DNA of 64,000 nt from Amorphochlora amoebiformis (GCA_054601695.1 BAAHQB010000013.1:868001-932000), one strand, 5' to 3'; counted from the first letter of the stretch, positions 40,399-55,660 are shown. The notes: generated by a model from the letters alone, not told the origin. Numbers and translations are program-made.

Positions 40399-41647
40399 AT
40401 GACATATTCTGGACCTCCTTCGGCTTGGACCTTGAAGGTAGGCCACCGTAGGTGCACGTATGGGCTTGACCAGGGTGAGAGAGGTGATAAAATGTGTAGC
40501 CATTTGTTGACGAATATATTGCAGGAATTTAGCTTAGCGTGCGGTGAAAAATGGACGACAACAAGGACTTCGGACGAATCACAGGTTGCCTTCCAGGCTT
40601 TCTTTGAGTTTACCTCGTATTTTCACACTTCTTCACGGACAGATATCACCTGTGAGTTCCTCGAGGCGGCAGTTCACACGATCCTATGCATTCGGAGCGT
40701 TTACCCTCGCGGTAAGTGATCCTTCACATGTAAACCTTCTGAACCTTAAAGCGGACCGTAAGCATATTCTTTCAGCCGTATTCAAGGCCGCTCGAAAGTT
40801 TGGCGCCCCGATTCGAATGAGTCGCCACCCTAAGCTGAACAAGTACATCGCAGATGTCATAGGCGGCGTGCACAAATGTATGATGAAGGTACCAAGAAAA
40901 CACTCCTTCATTCTTGGTGTAATGGACCGCAGAATCCTACAGCATATTTCCAGTCCTTTCGCCACTGTATCTCGCCATTATGATCGAAAGAGAATTAACG
41001 AAGCCTTGATTTCCCCCAGGGGCTTGTTCACCGTGTGGAGGTCCTTATCCTCAACCACCTCGAAAACCATAAGATCATCGAAAAATATATCTTTGAGGTA
41101 GCCCCTTTAGCCCTCCCTTTCCCTCGATTCGTCCCTGAGTTAACCAACCTTATAACTTGTTAACAAATATTTAGCACGCACAAACCAGCCCCATAAACTC
41201 GTTCTTCAATACTCATATGCTTCATATATATTAAACACTTGGCCGTATCGGCAGGTGGGCTTGGAGCAAGATGGCATACCTAAGCTGGATAAGCGAACAA
41301 TGGACCACCTGTCGCGAACTTTCGGTAGCTTCTTCATTCGGCTTATGTCAATAGATATGACGAGGCCGAAACTCAAGGGTATATTCAATTATCTCATCGC
41401 ATATCAAGATACTGCATATATATAATAAAATACAATAGCATATAAGAATGTAATATAATGTAATATGATATATATATTATGTATATAAGTATATCTATAC
41501 ACATATGATTGATAGATAGATTTGTGGTTCTTATTATTGTACATGATGGAATAAATATGGATATTATACCAAAAAAAATAATAGAAAAGTATACTAAAAT
41601 GATTCGTATAAAATGTAGGTACATATTTTACATTGAATATACATGCA

Positions 41648-41702
<55 letters not shown>

Positions 41703-41728
41703 ATGTGTATACATATGTGTATATGCAA

Positions 41729-41763
<35 letters not shown>

Positions 41764-42021
41764 ATATATATGTGTTTGTGTATATAATATTAATGTAGTA
41801 TTTATTCATACACACATACATCTGTTTAATACGCATGTTAAATAGTTACTATGCCGGAAAATGGTTATTTAAGACACATTATACGTATGTATCTTGTAAA
41901 TTACGTTGAAAAAAAGGGGTACATGCAGAATATGCATACATACACAGAACATTTAATGGATTACATACGTACAAAATATTCATATCTATATGCATACGAA
42001 TTAAATGTACTTGTTACATAA

Positions 42022-42063
<42 letters not shown>

Positions 42064-42300
42064 GCAGATGTAATATATATATGTGTATGTATGTTATGTG
42101 TATACATATATGTATATATATATTACATATGTAAATATATATATATATATATATACATATATAACATATATGTTACATATATAATACATGTATGTAAAGG
42201 TGTATGGATAGATATATACCCACAAGTGTATATCTTCCGAGGTATAGTGCAAATTTATATGTATGTATATATATATATATATATATTATATATGTATAGA

Positions 42301-42340
<40 letters not shown>

Positions 42341-42371
42341 TATACATATATAAAAAATATATATATGTACA

Positions 42372-42449
<78 letters not shown>

Positions 42450-42633
42450 AATATACATATACATATATACACATATATATATCACCTCAAATGCACATAT
42501 ATATTTAGGTATGTATGTTAGATATATATATATATATATATATATATTGTATATATATATATATGTGTATATGTACACATGTAATGTATGTATATATATA
42601 TATATATGTGTATGTAAACGTATATATATATAT

Positions 42634-42679
<46 letters not shown>

Positions 42680-43138
42680 TATATATATTTATATTTATAT
42701 GTTATATATAGACATTGTATATATGCTTGAATACTATTTTGTATATCTAAACTATACACATATATAATTTCATGTATATATATATATATATATATATACA
42801 TATATATATGTATATGTACATGTATGTATGCAAATATACGTATATGTTTTCATATTATTCCTCCAGACCTCGAGCTGGGCTTCAAGATGCGTCTATACAC
42901 CAGTGTTCACGACAGAGTAATCGACGAGGACTGGATCTCCGTGGAGATCGAACCGGAAACCAGTAATTTACGTACGCCGCCAGGGATTGGCCTGGGGTCA
43001 AGCGATCGGCTGGATACAGAGGCCAAAGGCACCGTGGATAAATCAAATTCGACGCCGGCTGTCAAAAAACCGAGCATTATCCCGATCCACAGCATGAATG
43101 TCCCATTTCCGTTGGCGTTGAACCTGATTGCAGTCTAG
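40399..43138 (+). CDS. REV7: REV7/MAD2L2-like HORMA-domain protein
   Basis: Exons 40399-40437, 40525-40711, 40776-40888, 41020-41097, 41255-41378, 42867-43138 give 813 nt, 270 residues and TAG. The stretch [21 protein letters not shown] (about residues 53-73), then [13 protein letters not shown] and KIIEKYIFE, is the hallmark HORMA sequence of REV7 (CEFLEVAVHLILYVREVYP-type, then M-S-x-HP-x-LN-x-YI, then EKFVFE-type). REV7 is the adaptor subunit of DNA polymerase zeta and of shieldin-type complexes and acts in the nucleus in translesion synthesis and break repair; that is known from other organisms. The human protein is about 211 residues. Here an N-terminal extension and a Ser/Asp/Lys-rich insert before [18 protein letters not shown] account for the extra length. 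The first 40 residues are tentative, since a short intron may lie between 40585 and 40642. Confidence 0.9.
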
Positions 43139-43269
43139 CCGCGTAAACACCATGCATACACAAAGCGCAAAATACGTATCAGATTTTTCAACTTACCACG
43201 GCATGTACAGTATAAAAAAAATTTGAGCTACGATACATATATGAGAATATAATATATCATTCAAGGTTC

Positions 43270-43375
43270 ACTTGAATCAGTGACTGATATCATCATACTA
43301 GTCATACTAGAATCATGGCTATGTACTAGATCTAGGCTAGTACTTGAAGCCTTCAATATCATACAGTATATTCCA
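43270..43375. other. Short CTAG-rich patch
   Basis: ATACTAGTCATACTAGAATC, then TACTAGATCTAGGCTAGTAC downstream of the REV7-like stop; no open frame. It may be a small piece of the same sequence class as 55.66-56.45 kb. Confidence 0.45.
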
Positions 43376-43450
43376 AGTTCGATGAATATATATATATATA
43401 TATATATTTTTATACATAATGTGGTATATACAATACACATGTTAGTATTA

Positions 43451-43489
<39 letters not shown>

Positions 43490-43599
43490 GTGTATGTGTG
43501 TATATATATATATATATTTATATGTATACATACAAGATCTAGAAGATATATATATATATGTGATATATGTGTGTGTGTATATATATATATATATACATA

Positions 43600-43644
<45 letters not shown>

Positions 43645-43799
43645 ATATATGTATATATATATATACTTTATATATATATGTATACATATATATATATATA
43701 TATATACATGTGTGTGTGTATTGGTTATCATAGTAGTCTGCTACTAATATTATTTCACAGAAGTCAACCCACCTCCTTGACCACTGGGCTGGATTTGGA

Positions 43800-43856
43800 G
43801 CGTGATAGCGCTAAATATATATATCGCGCATAGAAGCTACCGAGCGGCTATCACGC
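43800..43856. other. Perfect inverted repeat, 10-bp arms
   Basis: GCGTGATAGC at 43800-43809 and GCTATCACGC at 43847-43856 are exact reverse complements with a 37-bp loop that contains (TA)n. It could be a structured RNA or a relic of a small inverted-repeat element. It does not fold as a tRNA by eye. Confidence 0.6.
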
Positions 43857-43919
43857 TGCCCCGGGGCGACACTTACATGCATGGGCGAAGCGATCCGAGC
43901 ACGTATCATATTACCTTAG

Positions 43920-44671
43920 TCACGCTAGGTCCTGAGAGATCCACCCTCTGAATATAAAGTGGCGTAAATATAACGAACAGTCAATACAATCAAGGTATGT
44001 CCCAGAAATATTTCTGAGAATTGAATGATTTTGTTAAGTAGCAGACCGAAAGTATGTACATCTTTTGCAGGCCGCGCGAGCGTGTACAATGGCCATGTAA
44101 TATGTATACGCGTGTTTACGTCTGATGGAGCCATATACAGAGGCCGTACGAATGTGAAAATGGTGCTCCACACCTGTTTATCATGTAGACAACGACCCTA
44201 GTGTCATCGCACGAGCCAGCGTGCGCCGCAACACATAAAGCCGACTTTTAAATATTTTCTGGGTTCCGTAAGTTCCGAATCCATCATAAGTCACTTCCAC
44301 ACCTTGACGTGGCGGGAGAAGAACCCGTCCGATATTCCTCCCTTTTCCCATTGTTTCATGAGCACGGTGAAAACAAGCCTTTCTTCTGGACGGAAGAGAA
44401 AGAGGGGTAATTTCGCTCATTCTTTGCTCGGGAGGCAGATTGAGGGCGGGCATGGACGGAAAAAGCGAGAGGCTTTAAGACCCGTTGGGGTCCCGGGAAG
44501 ACTGAGGGTGAAGCTACAGGTAGTGATTGATATTTCGATGACTTGGTTGGTTTTTGGGATGGGAAGGGGAAGATATGGCCGTGGGCCAGAGGTTGGATTT
44601 CTTTCTTTTTGTTTTTCTTGACGGCTCGGGTGAGTCGTCTATGTTTATATGAAGACTACATACCTGCATTG

Positions 44672-44719
<48 letters not shown>

Positions 44720-45340
44720 TATATATACATTTATATATATATATATATGTACTACAATTCATATATGTTTATATGTATATATAATTGTGAAAGTGTATAT
44801 ATGATATTATAATATATACATACATTTTAATACCCTGAGATATCTATGTATATTAAGATATAACATTCATATCCATGTACACTACATGTGATGCAAATAT
44901 AGATATAACATGTACGAAATTGTTGCATTAGTCCATCTTGGATACCGAAGGGGAGATCAAAAAGTCTGTGGTGCTCGCGTTTAGCGTATGTGGAAACTTC
45001 CTCAGTAATAATGCATCAAACTTTCCCAAATATGTATCCTATAAGTATATCCATATAGATGTACATATATATATATATATGTTTATGTACATGTATACAC
45101 AAATATACATATATATATATAATATATATATATATATTATATATATATAAAAATAATATATATATATATATATATTATATAATATACATATATCTATATA
45201 TACATATATATGTATATATATATATATAATATGTATACGTAGCATACGAATGTGTGTATATTGAGATATGAATAGAAGTTATGTAATTATGACTAAATAT
45301 ATTATATTATATATATATATATATATAAATCAATCAATAA

Positions 45341-45376
<36 letters not shown>

Positions 45377-45560
45377 GTATATCATGAATACATTGAATAT
45401 GTATACAGGTGTATGTATGTGATTGGTCGAACATTTGTGTAGATTATGTCCATGACCTTCGAGAGTGAATAGCAGATCAATACAAAATGTTCTCCTGAAA
45501 AATAATTTGTTTCAGTTTCCTATCGGGCATATCGTACAGCGGCAGAGACACGGTTTCATT
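43920..45560. other. Unresolved exon-like island(s), both strands
   Basis: Mixed-composition blocks at 43.92-44.65, 44.92-45.02 and 45.50-45.56 kb. Plus-strand readings: a 58-codon frame near 44026-44202 containing GRASVYNGHVICIRVFTSDG; a start at 44358 giving MSTVKTSLSSGRKRKRG to 44519 with a GTAGTG donor; then LDTEGEIKKSVVLAFS with donor GTATGT, and FPIGHIVQRQRHGFIYLIQ after TTTCAG, all phase 0. Minus-strand readings: a frame containing YMAPSDV and DVHTFGLLLNK (kinase-like by pattern), ERLVFTVLMKQWEKGGISDG after a strong acceptor, and YAKREHHRLFDLPF. The two strands conflict. At least one gene is probable and I slightly favour the plus strand. Confidence 0.35.
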
Positions 45561-45646
45561 TATCTTATTCAAGTATAAATATATGTACACGTATATTAAT
45601 ACAGTAATTCTCATTTGTATACATACATTCATTTAATGTATGTCTG

Positions 45647-45682
<36 letters not shown>

Positions 45683-46131
45683 TGTAATATGTTAGCTACT
45701 GTCTGCAATGGTGGATATTTAGCTTTGAGGCGCCCGTAGTCAAGGTATAACCTAGCTCTAATTCTCAATACTAAACACCAATCCGATTGATCCATCTCTG
45801 ACCTTCCTCGTCTCCCACCCCTCTCCGTATTCCTTCCATTTTATCTCCTCCCTAACTCCGTCCCCTCTCCTCTAACACCCCTTAATCCCTCTCTCCTCTA
45901 CCTCCCCTCCCCTTGATCCCTCACTCCTTAATCTATAGCTCTTGACCCCTCCCCTATCCATTTCTCTTCCTTGACCTGACCTTACTCTAACTCCACCTCC
46001 CTCTAACCGTATGCCCTGAATGCAACCCTGACACATATTCATACATGCGAATACACCCACATGTATAATATATATATATATGTATATATATTGTGTACAT
46101 CTGAAAAAATGTATTTCTCTTTCTCTTCATG

Positions 46132-46164
<33 letters not shown>

Positions 46165-46224
46165 TTATATTTATATATATATATACATGAGAATACATAC
46201 ATATACATATATTCTTAATCCTGA

Positions 46225-46500
46225 TAACCCCAATGAACCCAACTGCGTTTACCCCACCTGCTAACCCTATAGGATCCCAACCCTGACTGTAACCAAACCC
46301 TAACCATACGCTAAGGCGGCTGAAGTGGAGTTGTTTCGAGGGTTAAAAGACTCTTCTTCTTCAAGTGCGCTAACCCAAACCCAAACCTTATCCTACCTAC
46401 CCTAACCTTAGCCTTACCCCACAATGTGGAGGAATCAATGGTCCTCGGACTAAGACACGCTGAATAATCTGATCCTAACCCTTGCCTATCCTAGCTCTCG
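46225..46500. repeat. Degenerate CCCTAA-like block with unique insert
   Basis: Scattered CCCTAACC, CCCAACCCTGAC and ACCCTAACCTTAGCC motifs. The insert at about 46417-46480 (TGTGGAGGAATCAATGGTCC, then TGAATAATCTGATCCTAAC) is nearly repeated at 60134-60196. Confidence 0.75.
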
Positions 46501-46830
46501 GAACACTTGAGCTCGATATATATATATATATATATATATTTATATGTATATATGTATATATATAATATAACATACGTATATACATATATTATATATATAT
46601 ATATATATATGTGATTATAGATACAAACATATGTATATTAATATATACAACCATTTAATAAACCATAATACATCTATAACACAATACAAAAACCTATCAC
46701 AATTCTATAAATAAAAATCGCTCAATTCAACCGCACAGCCCATCGTTATTTTAGCCTGGGCTAACAATGCCTTGCATCGTTTGTACATAACACTTGACTA
46801 ATCCTAATCAAGTCCATTTAACTTGTTGAA

Positions 46831-46974
46831 ATGTATGTATCAGTTAAGGAAGCTTTTGGTCCTGATGGTGACCATCTGAGAATACAGGGTAAGCATTGGT
46901 GTGGAATAGTATTTAAGATGTGTATATGTGTGCGTATGTATGCGTGTGTGTAGCAAACCTGAGAATATATATAT

Positions 46975-47015
<41 letters not shown>

Positions 47016-47215
47016 CATAAATATATTTTATATATGTGAATAAATACACACACACACATACATTTATATATATATATATATATATATTGTCCGTATATAT
47101 ATATATATAATCTGCATGTGCCATACCTGATATATATTTTCATGAATATATGGATATCATACGTTCTGCACATATATATTATATAAAAAACATAAATATA
47201 TTACGTACATGGATA

Positions 47216-47253
<38 letters not shown>

Positions 47254-48481
47254 ATATATTTTATATATTATGTATATACAATACATGAATGTAAACATGT
47301 TATATATATATATATATATATATGTATATTTATATATTTATATATACATATACATAAACATTGTACATTGGCCACTAATCTATATGCATATACATTCATA
47401 TAATTCATATATGTACATATATTTAAAAAAACACATCTATATATATATATATATACATATGTGTTCATATATATATATATATATATATATTGTATAAGAT
47501 TATAATTATATATATATTATATATTATATTATATTATATATATATATATATATACAAATATATATGTGTAAATATTCCATACAATGTATATTGAAGAATA
47601 TATATTTCGTATGGAATATATATATGTATGTATACATATATTTGTATATATGTATACAAATATACACGTATATATCTATGTATATATTTATATATTAGTC
47701 GCACAGGCCCCTGATTCCTCGAGTATAGCTGTCACAGGTATTTGTATACGTACACATATATGAACATATTCACACACAGACATAAAGATTTACATATACA
47801 TATAAACATTTGTATATGTACACATATACATATGTACATATATATATATATGTAATACCTATATATTTATATATGTATATATATATATATATTATATATA
47901 AGCATTTCATATCCAGCGCATACAGAGGAATCAAGGGACCGAGAAAGCCGAATTAATCTCCTATCAATTCTTCCTGTACCCTGCGCTACGAATCCAGTAG
48001 AATTTATTTAACAATCCCAACAACACAAACCCTAGACCGAACAATAACCTCAACCTGATTTTGACCAATCCTTGCAATTTGTCCTAACCCTAAACTAGCG
48101 GCGGGGAAGCGGATTTTGCTCTCTGGAGGTAGATAATAAAACTTAGTATTTAATAATATATATTTTTATACATATGCATACAAATATATATGTATACATT
48201 TACGTATTTCTGCATATCATTAGAATGTAAATATATACGTACAAAGGAAGAAACATTATTTATATATAATATATAAATATATACATATATATATATATAT
48301 AGACATACTGTATCAAGTACAAATTTATTGTACCATATTGCAATAGAAAATATTAGCGAATTGGTATGCGTAATCATATGAAATATATACTCTCAGATAT
48401 CATTCGTATCGTACCGCCCGCACGAAATATTGGACCCAAGATCCCTTGTTACTGATGGTATACATGTGTCTGCTGTACATA

Positions 48482-48512
<31 letters not shown>

Positions 48513-48574
48513 TGGATATTTAAATACATGTATATATATGTATATGTGTGTGTGTATATATATATGTATGTATA

Positions 48575-48616
<42 letters not shown>

Positions 48617-49467
48617 GCATATAATATGTATACATACACATATATATACACATATATACATATATGTATGTGTATATATATATATGTATATATGTACTGT
48701 TTTGTATATACGTACAATACAGAATATTCTAGATTATATATATATATATATATTCTAGATTATATATATATATATATATCAATGTATATTCATTTACACA
48801 TAAGTGTAGATTGAGCAACACTTATAGATGATGCAATGATATGTAATATTGATATTAGATTCACGGTATCACCTGGTTGTAAACGCTCTCACAGGTCTCC
48901 ACCTCATTTGCTTTGCCGTTCGTGGTAGGGTTTAAAAGTCTAAGAGTAATTTTCGTATCTACATATATGTATATTTAAATAGTTTTTATGTCTACATATA
49001 TACATATATATATATGCACACACATATACACTTATGTATATTACATCTATAAATAATCTATATACATAATATATATATGAATACATACACATATATAAAT
49101 ATATATCTATAAGTTACGTATATATAACATACAATAAACATTTGTCCACCAGGAATCCCCCCAAGCCCTTCCAAAGAAAGAGAAGAGAAGGCCAATATCC
49201 CACCCTTCACCTTCTCCTCGCAAAGCAAAGAAATTCCCAGTGATCCCGGGGAAATCTCCAGCAACTCCCCGAATATCTCCAGAAATCTCCCGGAAATCTC
49301 CAGGAAACCCCTGGAAATCTCCAGGAATATTTCCCACAGTATGGAAGAGAGGGAGGAGAAACAAGTGATAATTACTAAGGAAGACATGAAGACAACAAAC
49401 TCAAAGGGGGAGGAGGGTCACTCGGGGTCAAGGGGAGGTATACGATCTTCGTATAAGGATATAGTTT

Positions 49468-49512
<45 letters not shown>

Positions 49513-50378
49513 ATACGTACATGTCTGTTGATCTACATTTCTCTTTTGTGTGTGTGGGTGTGTGGCTTTATTTTTCACATTGACAATTCCTCATCGAGTG
49601 TATATGTGTATACGAATATGAATTTCAAATTCATATACCCAGGGAAATAAACATGTATATGTTTGTATTATAATATACCTATGTACATATATATATATAT
49701 ATATTGTATATACATATGCAGGTACATGTTTTAGTTTTGGTTCGAGTACGTGGGCCCTACGAGCAATGGCTACAATTCATTACAAAGTTGTTATATATGC
49801 ATGTTTGTTATCTAGTATTGTACACAGATATATATATATATATATATATAAATATATATTATATATATAGATATATAGAGTTGAAATATATTATATTATG
49901 TAGAGATGATATATGATATATATATACATATATATATACATATACATATATATGTATACATATTTGAATATGCATACATATATATATATACATATATATA
50001 CATATATATATATATGTATATATGTATATATATGCAGGATTCAGCCCCCATGACGGTTAAGGTGGAGAATTGGGTTCTACCCAAGAAATTTAGGGGATAC
50101 GGAGGTGATACATGCACATATAATATATATATATATATACATATACATTCGCATATATATCACATATTTCGCGTTTACAGGGATATATATTCTCTCACAA
50201 TCGAGCGTCGACATAGAAGCCCATCTCCTTCATAAGGTACACGACGTAATATGCTCTATAATCCTAATATTACATTTGCATATATGAATATATATATATA
50301 TATATGTATGTGTTATTTATAAATACATACATACACATAATTATATATATACATATATATATATATATGTATGTATAT

Positions 50379-50411
<33 letters not shown>

Positions 50412-50573
50412 GTAATTTATACATGTATACATATATATATATATATATATTTGATACATACGCACATAAATATAGACATATATATATATATATATATATG
50501 TATATACATACAAATATATATATATATATTAAATATATATATATATTTATATATTATCTAAATCCACCTATCG

Positions 50574-50605
<32 letters not shown>

Positions 50606-50709
50606 TGCATAGGTATGTACTATTGATTAAATACATAACATAGAAGACTATAGTAAAGAGGTAATTACATCCATATCTATATATAATGTATAAACATATT
50701 GTGTATTAT

Positions 50710-50751
<42 letters not shown>

Positions 50752-50898
50752 GCACATATATATATATATATATATATATTTATATTTATTATTTATTATT
50801 TATGTTGCTTCCTATAATACAAACAAGTTCTTATTATGCCGGATATAGTATACATGTATGCTATTGAGTATGCTAAAATGTATATATATATATATATA

Positions 50899-50931
<33 letters not shown>

Positions 50932-51630
50932 TATATACATATATATATGAAAATATTTAGATATAATATATGTATGCATATATATACACATATATCTATA
51001 CATGCATAACACTTTGCAATACATAGACGTACATACAAACACATCAACATGTCTGTAAAAGTATGAACTATATAAACACATACACATACCTCCAGGTTCG
51101 CCAGAACTCTCGAAAGCTACCTTCCCCCAAGTCTCTTTCTATACACAACTATGAGGTATACGTACACCACACACATGAACTGAACAATGTATTCACAACT
51201 GTGAACGCCCATGTACATGCATTCACGGCGAACAATGTCGCTCGCACGGGTTGCAATCCCTCGTGTGCATATTTTTCCATCACTTTATTCCCTCAACTCC
51301 CCGTATGGACAGTGCATACTCTTACAGTCATTTAATACCATGTGCATATTCAACGGCAAGTACACATATACTCTCACCATTTGCAAGCCTCCATGTATAT
51401 GTTGACACGGTTAGATTACATACTCTTAAGACCTGTAATCACCAAATACAGCTTATATGTCTGCATGGTGACACGGTCACACCCTAAGTAAAGGTAGTGT
51501 TAGGCTTGATGCTAAGTGTAATCTTTAGATCAAGATACTTAGCGCGGGGGTCCTCAGAAGGGTACAAATTGTTTTGTGTATGTGAATATATGATTATTAA
51601 TGTATAGAAAAATTTGCATATGTATTTACC

Positions 51631-51676
<46 letters not shown>

Positions 51677-52313
51677 CATTATTATATATATATGTGTGTA
51701 TACATATGTGCATATCACATGCAATGTAAAGATATAGTTAAGATTTATTACAGTAATAGGTACATACACTATTCAAAAATATAGCATATATAAATTCAGA
51801 AGTGTATGTGTATTTATCTGGCGTGTATATAGGTACACACACATATAGGTATATATATATATATATGTATATATATAATATATATATATATATATATTAT
51901 ATACATACATGTATATATATATATATATTATATATATATATACATATATTTATATAAAGTATATACACATATGCAATATGTATATATATATATATATATA
52001 TGTATATATGTACGAATATATATATGTACATATATATATATATATATATATGTGTATATATATATGTGTGTGTAATATTCATGTTTACATTTTACAGGTC
52101 TCAGCCGAAGAGTTCCATGAGATTACAATGAAATTGCGTAAGAAACCTGCTTCGGAGACCTCCGACAAAGGTTTATATATATATAATTGTATATATATAT
52201 ATATATAACATATAGATGTATGCATAAATATATATATATATATATATATATGTATAAATAAAATTGTATGTAGACGCCTTCATTGCAGCACCACGATGGA
52301 CGTGAACTTATAC

Positions 52314-52380
<67 letters not shown>

Positions 52381-54779
52381 GTATATGTACACTATAAATA
52401 GGGTCAGGATTGGTCACTCCGGTGGTTATTAACCATCGTCTCCCACCGTCAAGGCCCGGTATACATATATATATGTATATATATACATATATCTATAATA
52501 CATTTTATGCACAATAGTGTTTTTGTACATTATATGTATATGTATATATGTGTATATATATATATATATGTACATATATATTTATGATAATAATTTCATG
52601 TAAAGATATATATATATATATATATGTATAAATGTATGTGTGTACATATATATCTATTATAATATTTTCATGTAAGGAAGTATATATATAAATATATACA
52701 TATTTATATATACATATATATATATATATGTATATATATATACATATATATATAAATATGTTTGTATATGATATGTTAGTACATATTTGCATGTATGAAT
52801 ATTTATACATAAATATACTATGGTGTATATAATATACATATATATATATATATATAATTTTATACATATATATACATACATACATATTCTAGGAAGGCAC
52901 AGTTGCAATAGTCCAGAGAGGGAACAACGTGGGAGGTATCATTTTAAACAATTTGTATGTTTATATATATACATATATATACATATTTGACACTGTTATA
53001 TATATTATAGATATAATATATATATGTATACATATATATATATATATACATGTATGTATGCATGTAAATGTATACACGACATCTACTGGGACATAGAGGA
53101 ATCGAGGGAAGAGGCACGGACACAGACAAGACAGATACCACAACCAAAATTGAGATAGGGAGAGCGAGAGAGGGGTGGAGATGGCAAAGAGAAGGAGAGA
53201 GGGAGAGAGGGAGAGAGAGAGAGAGGAAAAAAGGAGAGGAGAGTAAGTTGGAGCGAGGGAAGGGTAGAGAGAGCGTATTACATATATATATATATATATA
53301 TAATATATAAATATATACATAAATATGTATATATATATATATATATATCTGAATATACATATGCACACATGTTATATATATATATATATATTGTATATAT
53401 TATATTCAGAGGGAAAAATCTAGCCTTTCCACAGCGTAAATCGTGGCGATACTTCAACGGACTTCGTATCCTATGGTTACATGTAAATAATATATATATA
53501 TATGTATACATGTAATAATATGCACATATATGTGTTATATATATATATTATTAGCGCAACGGTATGACAAAACGGTACTCCAGAGTTCGATTGTATTTCA
53601 CTTGAATCATGATAAACTGTATTTGATAAATGGGTATCAGCGCAAAGAATATTCTATAACATCTCGAGCACCGAATCTTCGGGAAGGTTTTGGAAGCGTG
53701 ACATGTCGTGACGTCACGCCCTGTCTCTAATATTTAAAATCTCGTTACTACCGGATACTACAGGATGAGGCGATCTCCCAGAATCTTTGGATTCTCCGGC
53801 GATCTCCAGCTATCTTAGTATGCGTACGACGATATTTCAACACGCTATCGATACTATTCTTCGAACTGCTTCCTCTCATAGTATTTATATTATTGCTTTA
53901 ACATTATATCTGTATACATATACATATATATATATACATATATATGTATATACATATTGGTAGTTTTATTAAGAGAGAAAGTGTAAGCTTTCGGAAAAGT
54001 CACGGAAAGTTATACACATATATATATATGTACATATATATATGTATAATCCATACATACACATGTGTATATGTATAAGCAACAACATGCAGCGAACGAC
54101 GGTAACACACACGACATATTCACACGATCATCTCATCCCTCAACCCAACTCCTAAACCCTAATCAGCCTAGTAGAAACCTCAGCATTATTTTTTCCAGTA
54201 TTCTAATGCTGGAACTATCTGTTCGGAAGTCTCCTAGTGGGCCTCAGATGCTGTCGTCACAAGTGTTCCGAATGGGTGGGCTTTTGTGTTAGAATATTAC
54301 ATCCACTGTGTATAAATATATATATATATATATATATATAAATACACATATATATATATATATATTTGCATGTAAATACATCATATACATGTATACACAT
54401 ACATATATATGTATATACATCATATGTACGCACATGCGTAGGTCTCGACTGGGCCACTCAGTCGATTGTGGACCTAAAGATGAGAAAGATCAATCTCAAT
54501 CAACTGCACCAGAAAAATCCAGTAATTTATGCATACCTATAATATAATGCACCGTGGATTATAATACAGTAAATCAAAATATACACTATGTCATAACAGG
54601 ATAAAATAGAATGTATTACAACAGAATTTATAATAACGTAGCAAATATACTATGATAAATTGTCATAGAACGCATTAATATTATTGGTTCCCCCATAACA
54701 GAAATATGTATGCGTGGTTATAACAAATTCAAATACATATATATATATATATATATAAATATATATATATATATGTGTG

Positions 54780-54817
<38 letters not shown>

Positions 54818-54969
54818 GTTCATTAATATACTTCTTACATATACATAAATATGTAAATATATATATATATATATATGTATATATTTCAGAACCATTCGCG
54901 CATGTCCATATGCTGCGCGGTGGCATCTCGGTGTCCGACTCGGTATACCATTATCTGGAAATACCTTAA
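46831..54969 (+). CDS. Orphan protein, about 389 aa, 16 exons
   Basis: Exons: 46831-46888, 47699-47737, 47926-47975, 48397-48457, 48895-48924, 49153-49437, 49722-49786, 50038-50104, 50181-50236, 51096-51155, 52098-52170, 52402-52458, 52893-52935, 53410-53475, 54442-54521, 54890-54969. The phases agree, 1170 nt, TAA stop. I recognise no family. Exon 6 is a long disordered segment with [10 protein letters not shown], then [12 protein letters not shown] imperfect repeats. Other visible pieces are [36 protein letters not shown] and [20 protein letters not shown]. The donor at 49787 (AAA|GTTGTT) is weak. The last exon could instead end at 54941 (GACTCG|GTATAC) and splice on to the island at 55.45 kb. 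An extra TGCAG island at 52277 would introduce a stop and was left out. Confidence 0.6.
53100..53275. repeat. GA-rich intronic tract
   Basis: Imperfect GAGAGG/GGGAGA repeat, with Ser/Leu frames on the other strand. No exon found. Confidence 0.6.
53550..53850. repeat. Dispersed repeat family member (copy 2)
   Basis: Shares GAATCTTCGGGAAGGTTTTG, GAAGCGTGACATG, ACTACCGGATACTAC and GGCGATCTCCAGCTAT with 27480-27790, and with the reverse complement of 60830-61060. It lies in an intron of the 389-aa orphan gene. Confidence 0.6.
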
Positions 54970-55290
54970 CATGCGTGTGTATTAGATATGCATGTAAAAA
55001 ATATACGTGAAAAAATGTACCCACATTCACAAATAAATATACATACACATATATATATATATTGTTTATAAATATATATTACATATATATATATATATCA
55101 TATATATATATAGATACATACATATATATGTATATATATATACATATATAATATATATTATACATAATAACGCAAATTACATGTGAACATAAGTGATATA
55201 TGTAACTATGGAAAATACGACATATATATATATACATATATGTACATACATATATGTATAAAAGAAAATATGTATTATATTATAACCTGA

Positions 55291-55331
<41 letters not shown>

Positions 55332-55444
55332 ATATGAGGAACGTATATCTAGTGTATACATCGGTGTATCATGTGAGTCTGTGCATACTAGACATATGAT
55401 TATCCGGATATATATATATATATATACATAATATTTATCCATAC

Positions 55445-55660
55445 AAAAAAGTAGTACTTATTGACGAATATCCAGACTATCTGGATGGGATTTCAATGCC
55501 ACCAGCGAGAAGGGTGGGATGATTCTAAGCACGAACGCAGCTGTGTTCCAAGGGACACCTGTACGATACATCCGTCATCCGAGATTGCCACTGGCGCTTC
55601 TCTTCACCTGAATACGGAATACCAAGTTGTACTAAGCAAAACTGGCAATTGCGATATCTA
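55445..55660 (+). other. Exon-like island open in three frames
   Basis: Mixed composition, preceded by GTAG and CCAG acceptor-like sites. Readings include GWDFNATSEKGGMILSTNAA to a TGA at about 55610, VLIDEYPDYLDGISMPPARR, and IWMGFQCHQREGWDDSKHE to a TAG at about 55661. It may be an alternative last exon of the upstream orphan gene or a relic. Confidence 0.3.

Noticed and set aside
52277-52305. CACCACGATGGACG island after TTGCAG as last exon of the 389-aa orphan
   Set aside because: It gives a stop after five codons, whereas later exons continue in phase to 54969; it may be an alternative end.
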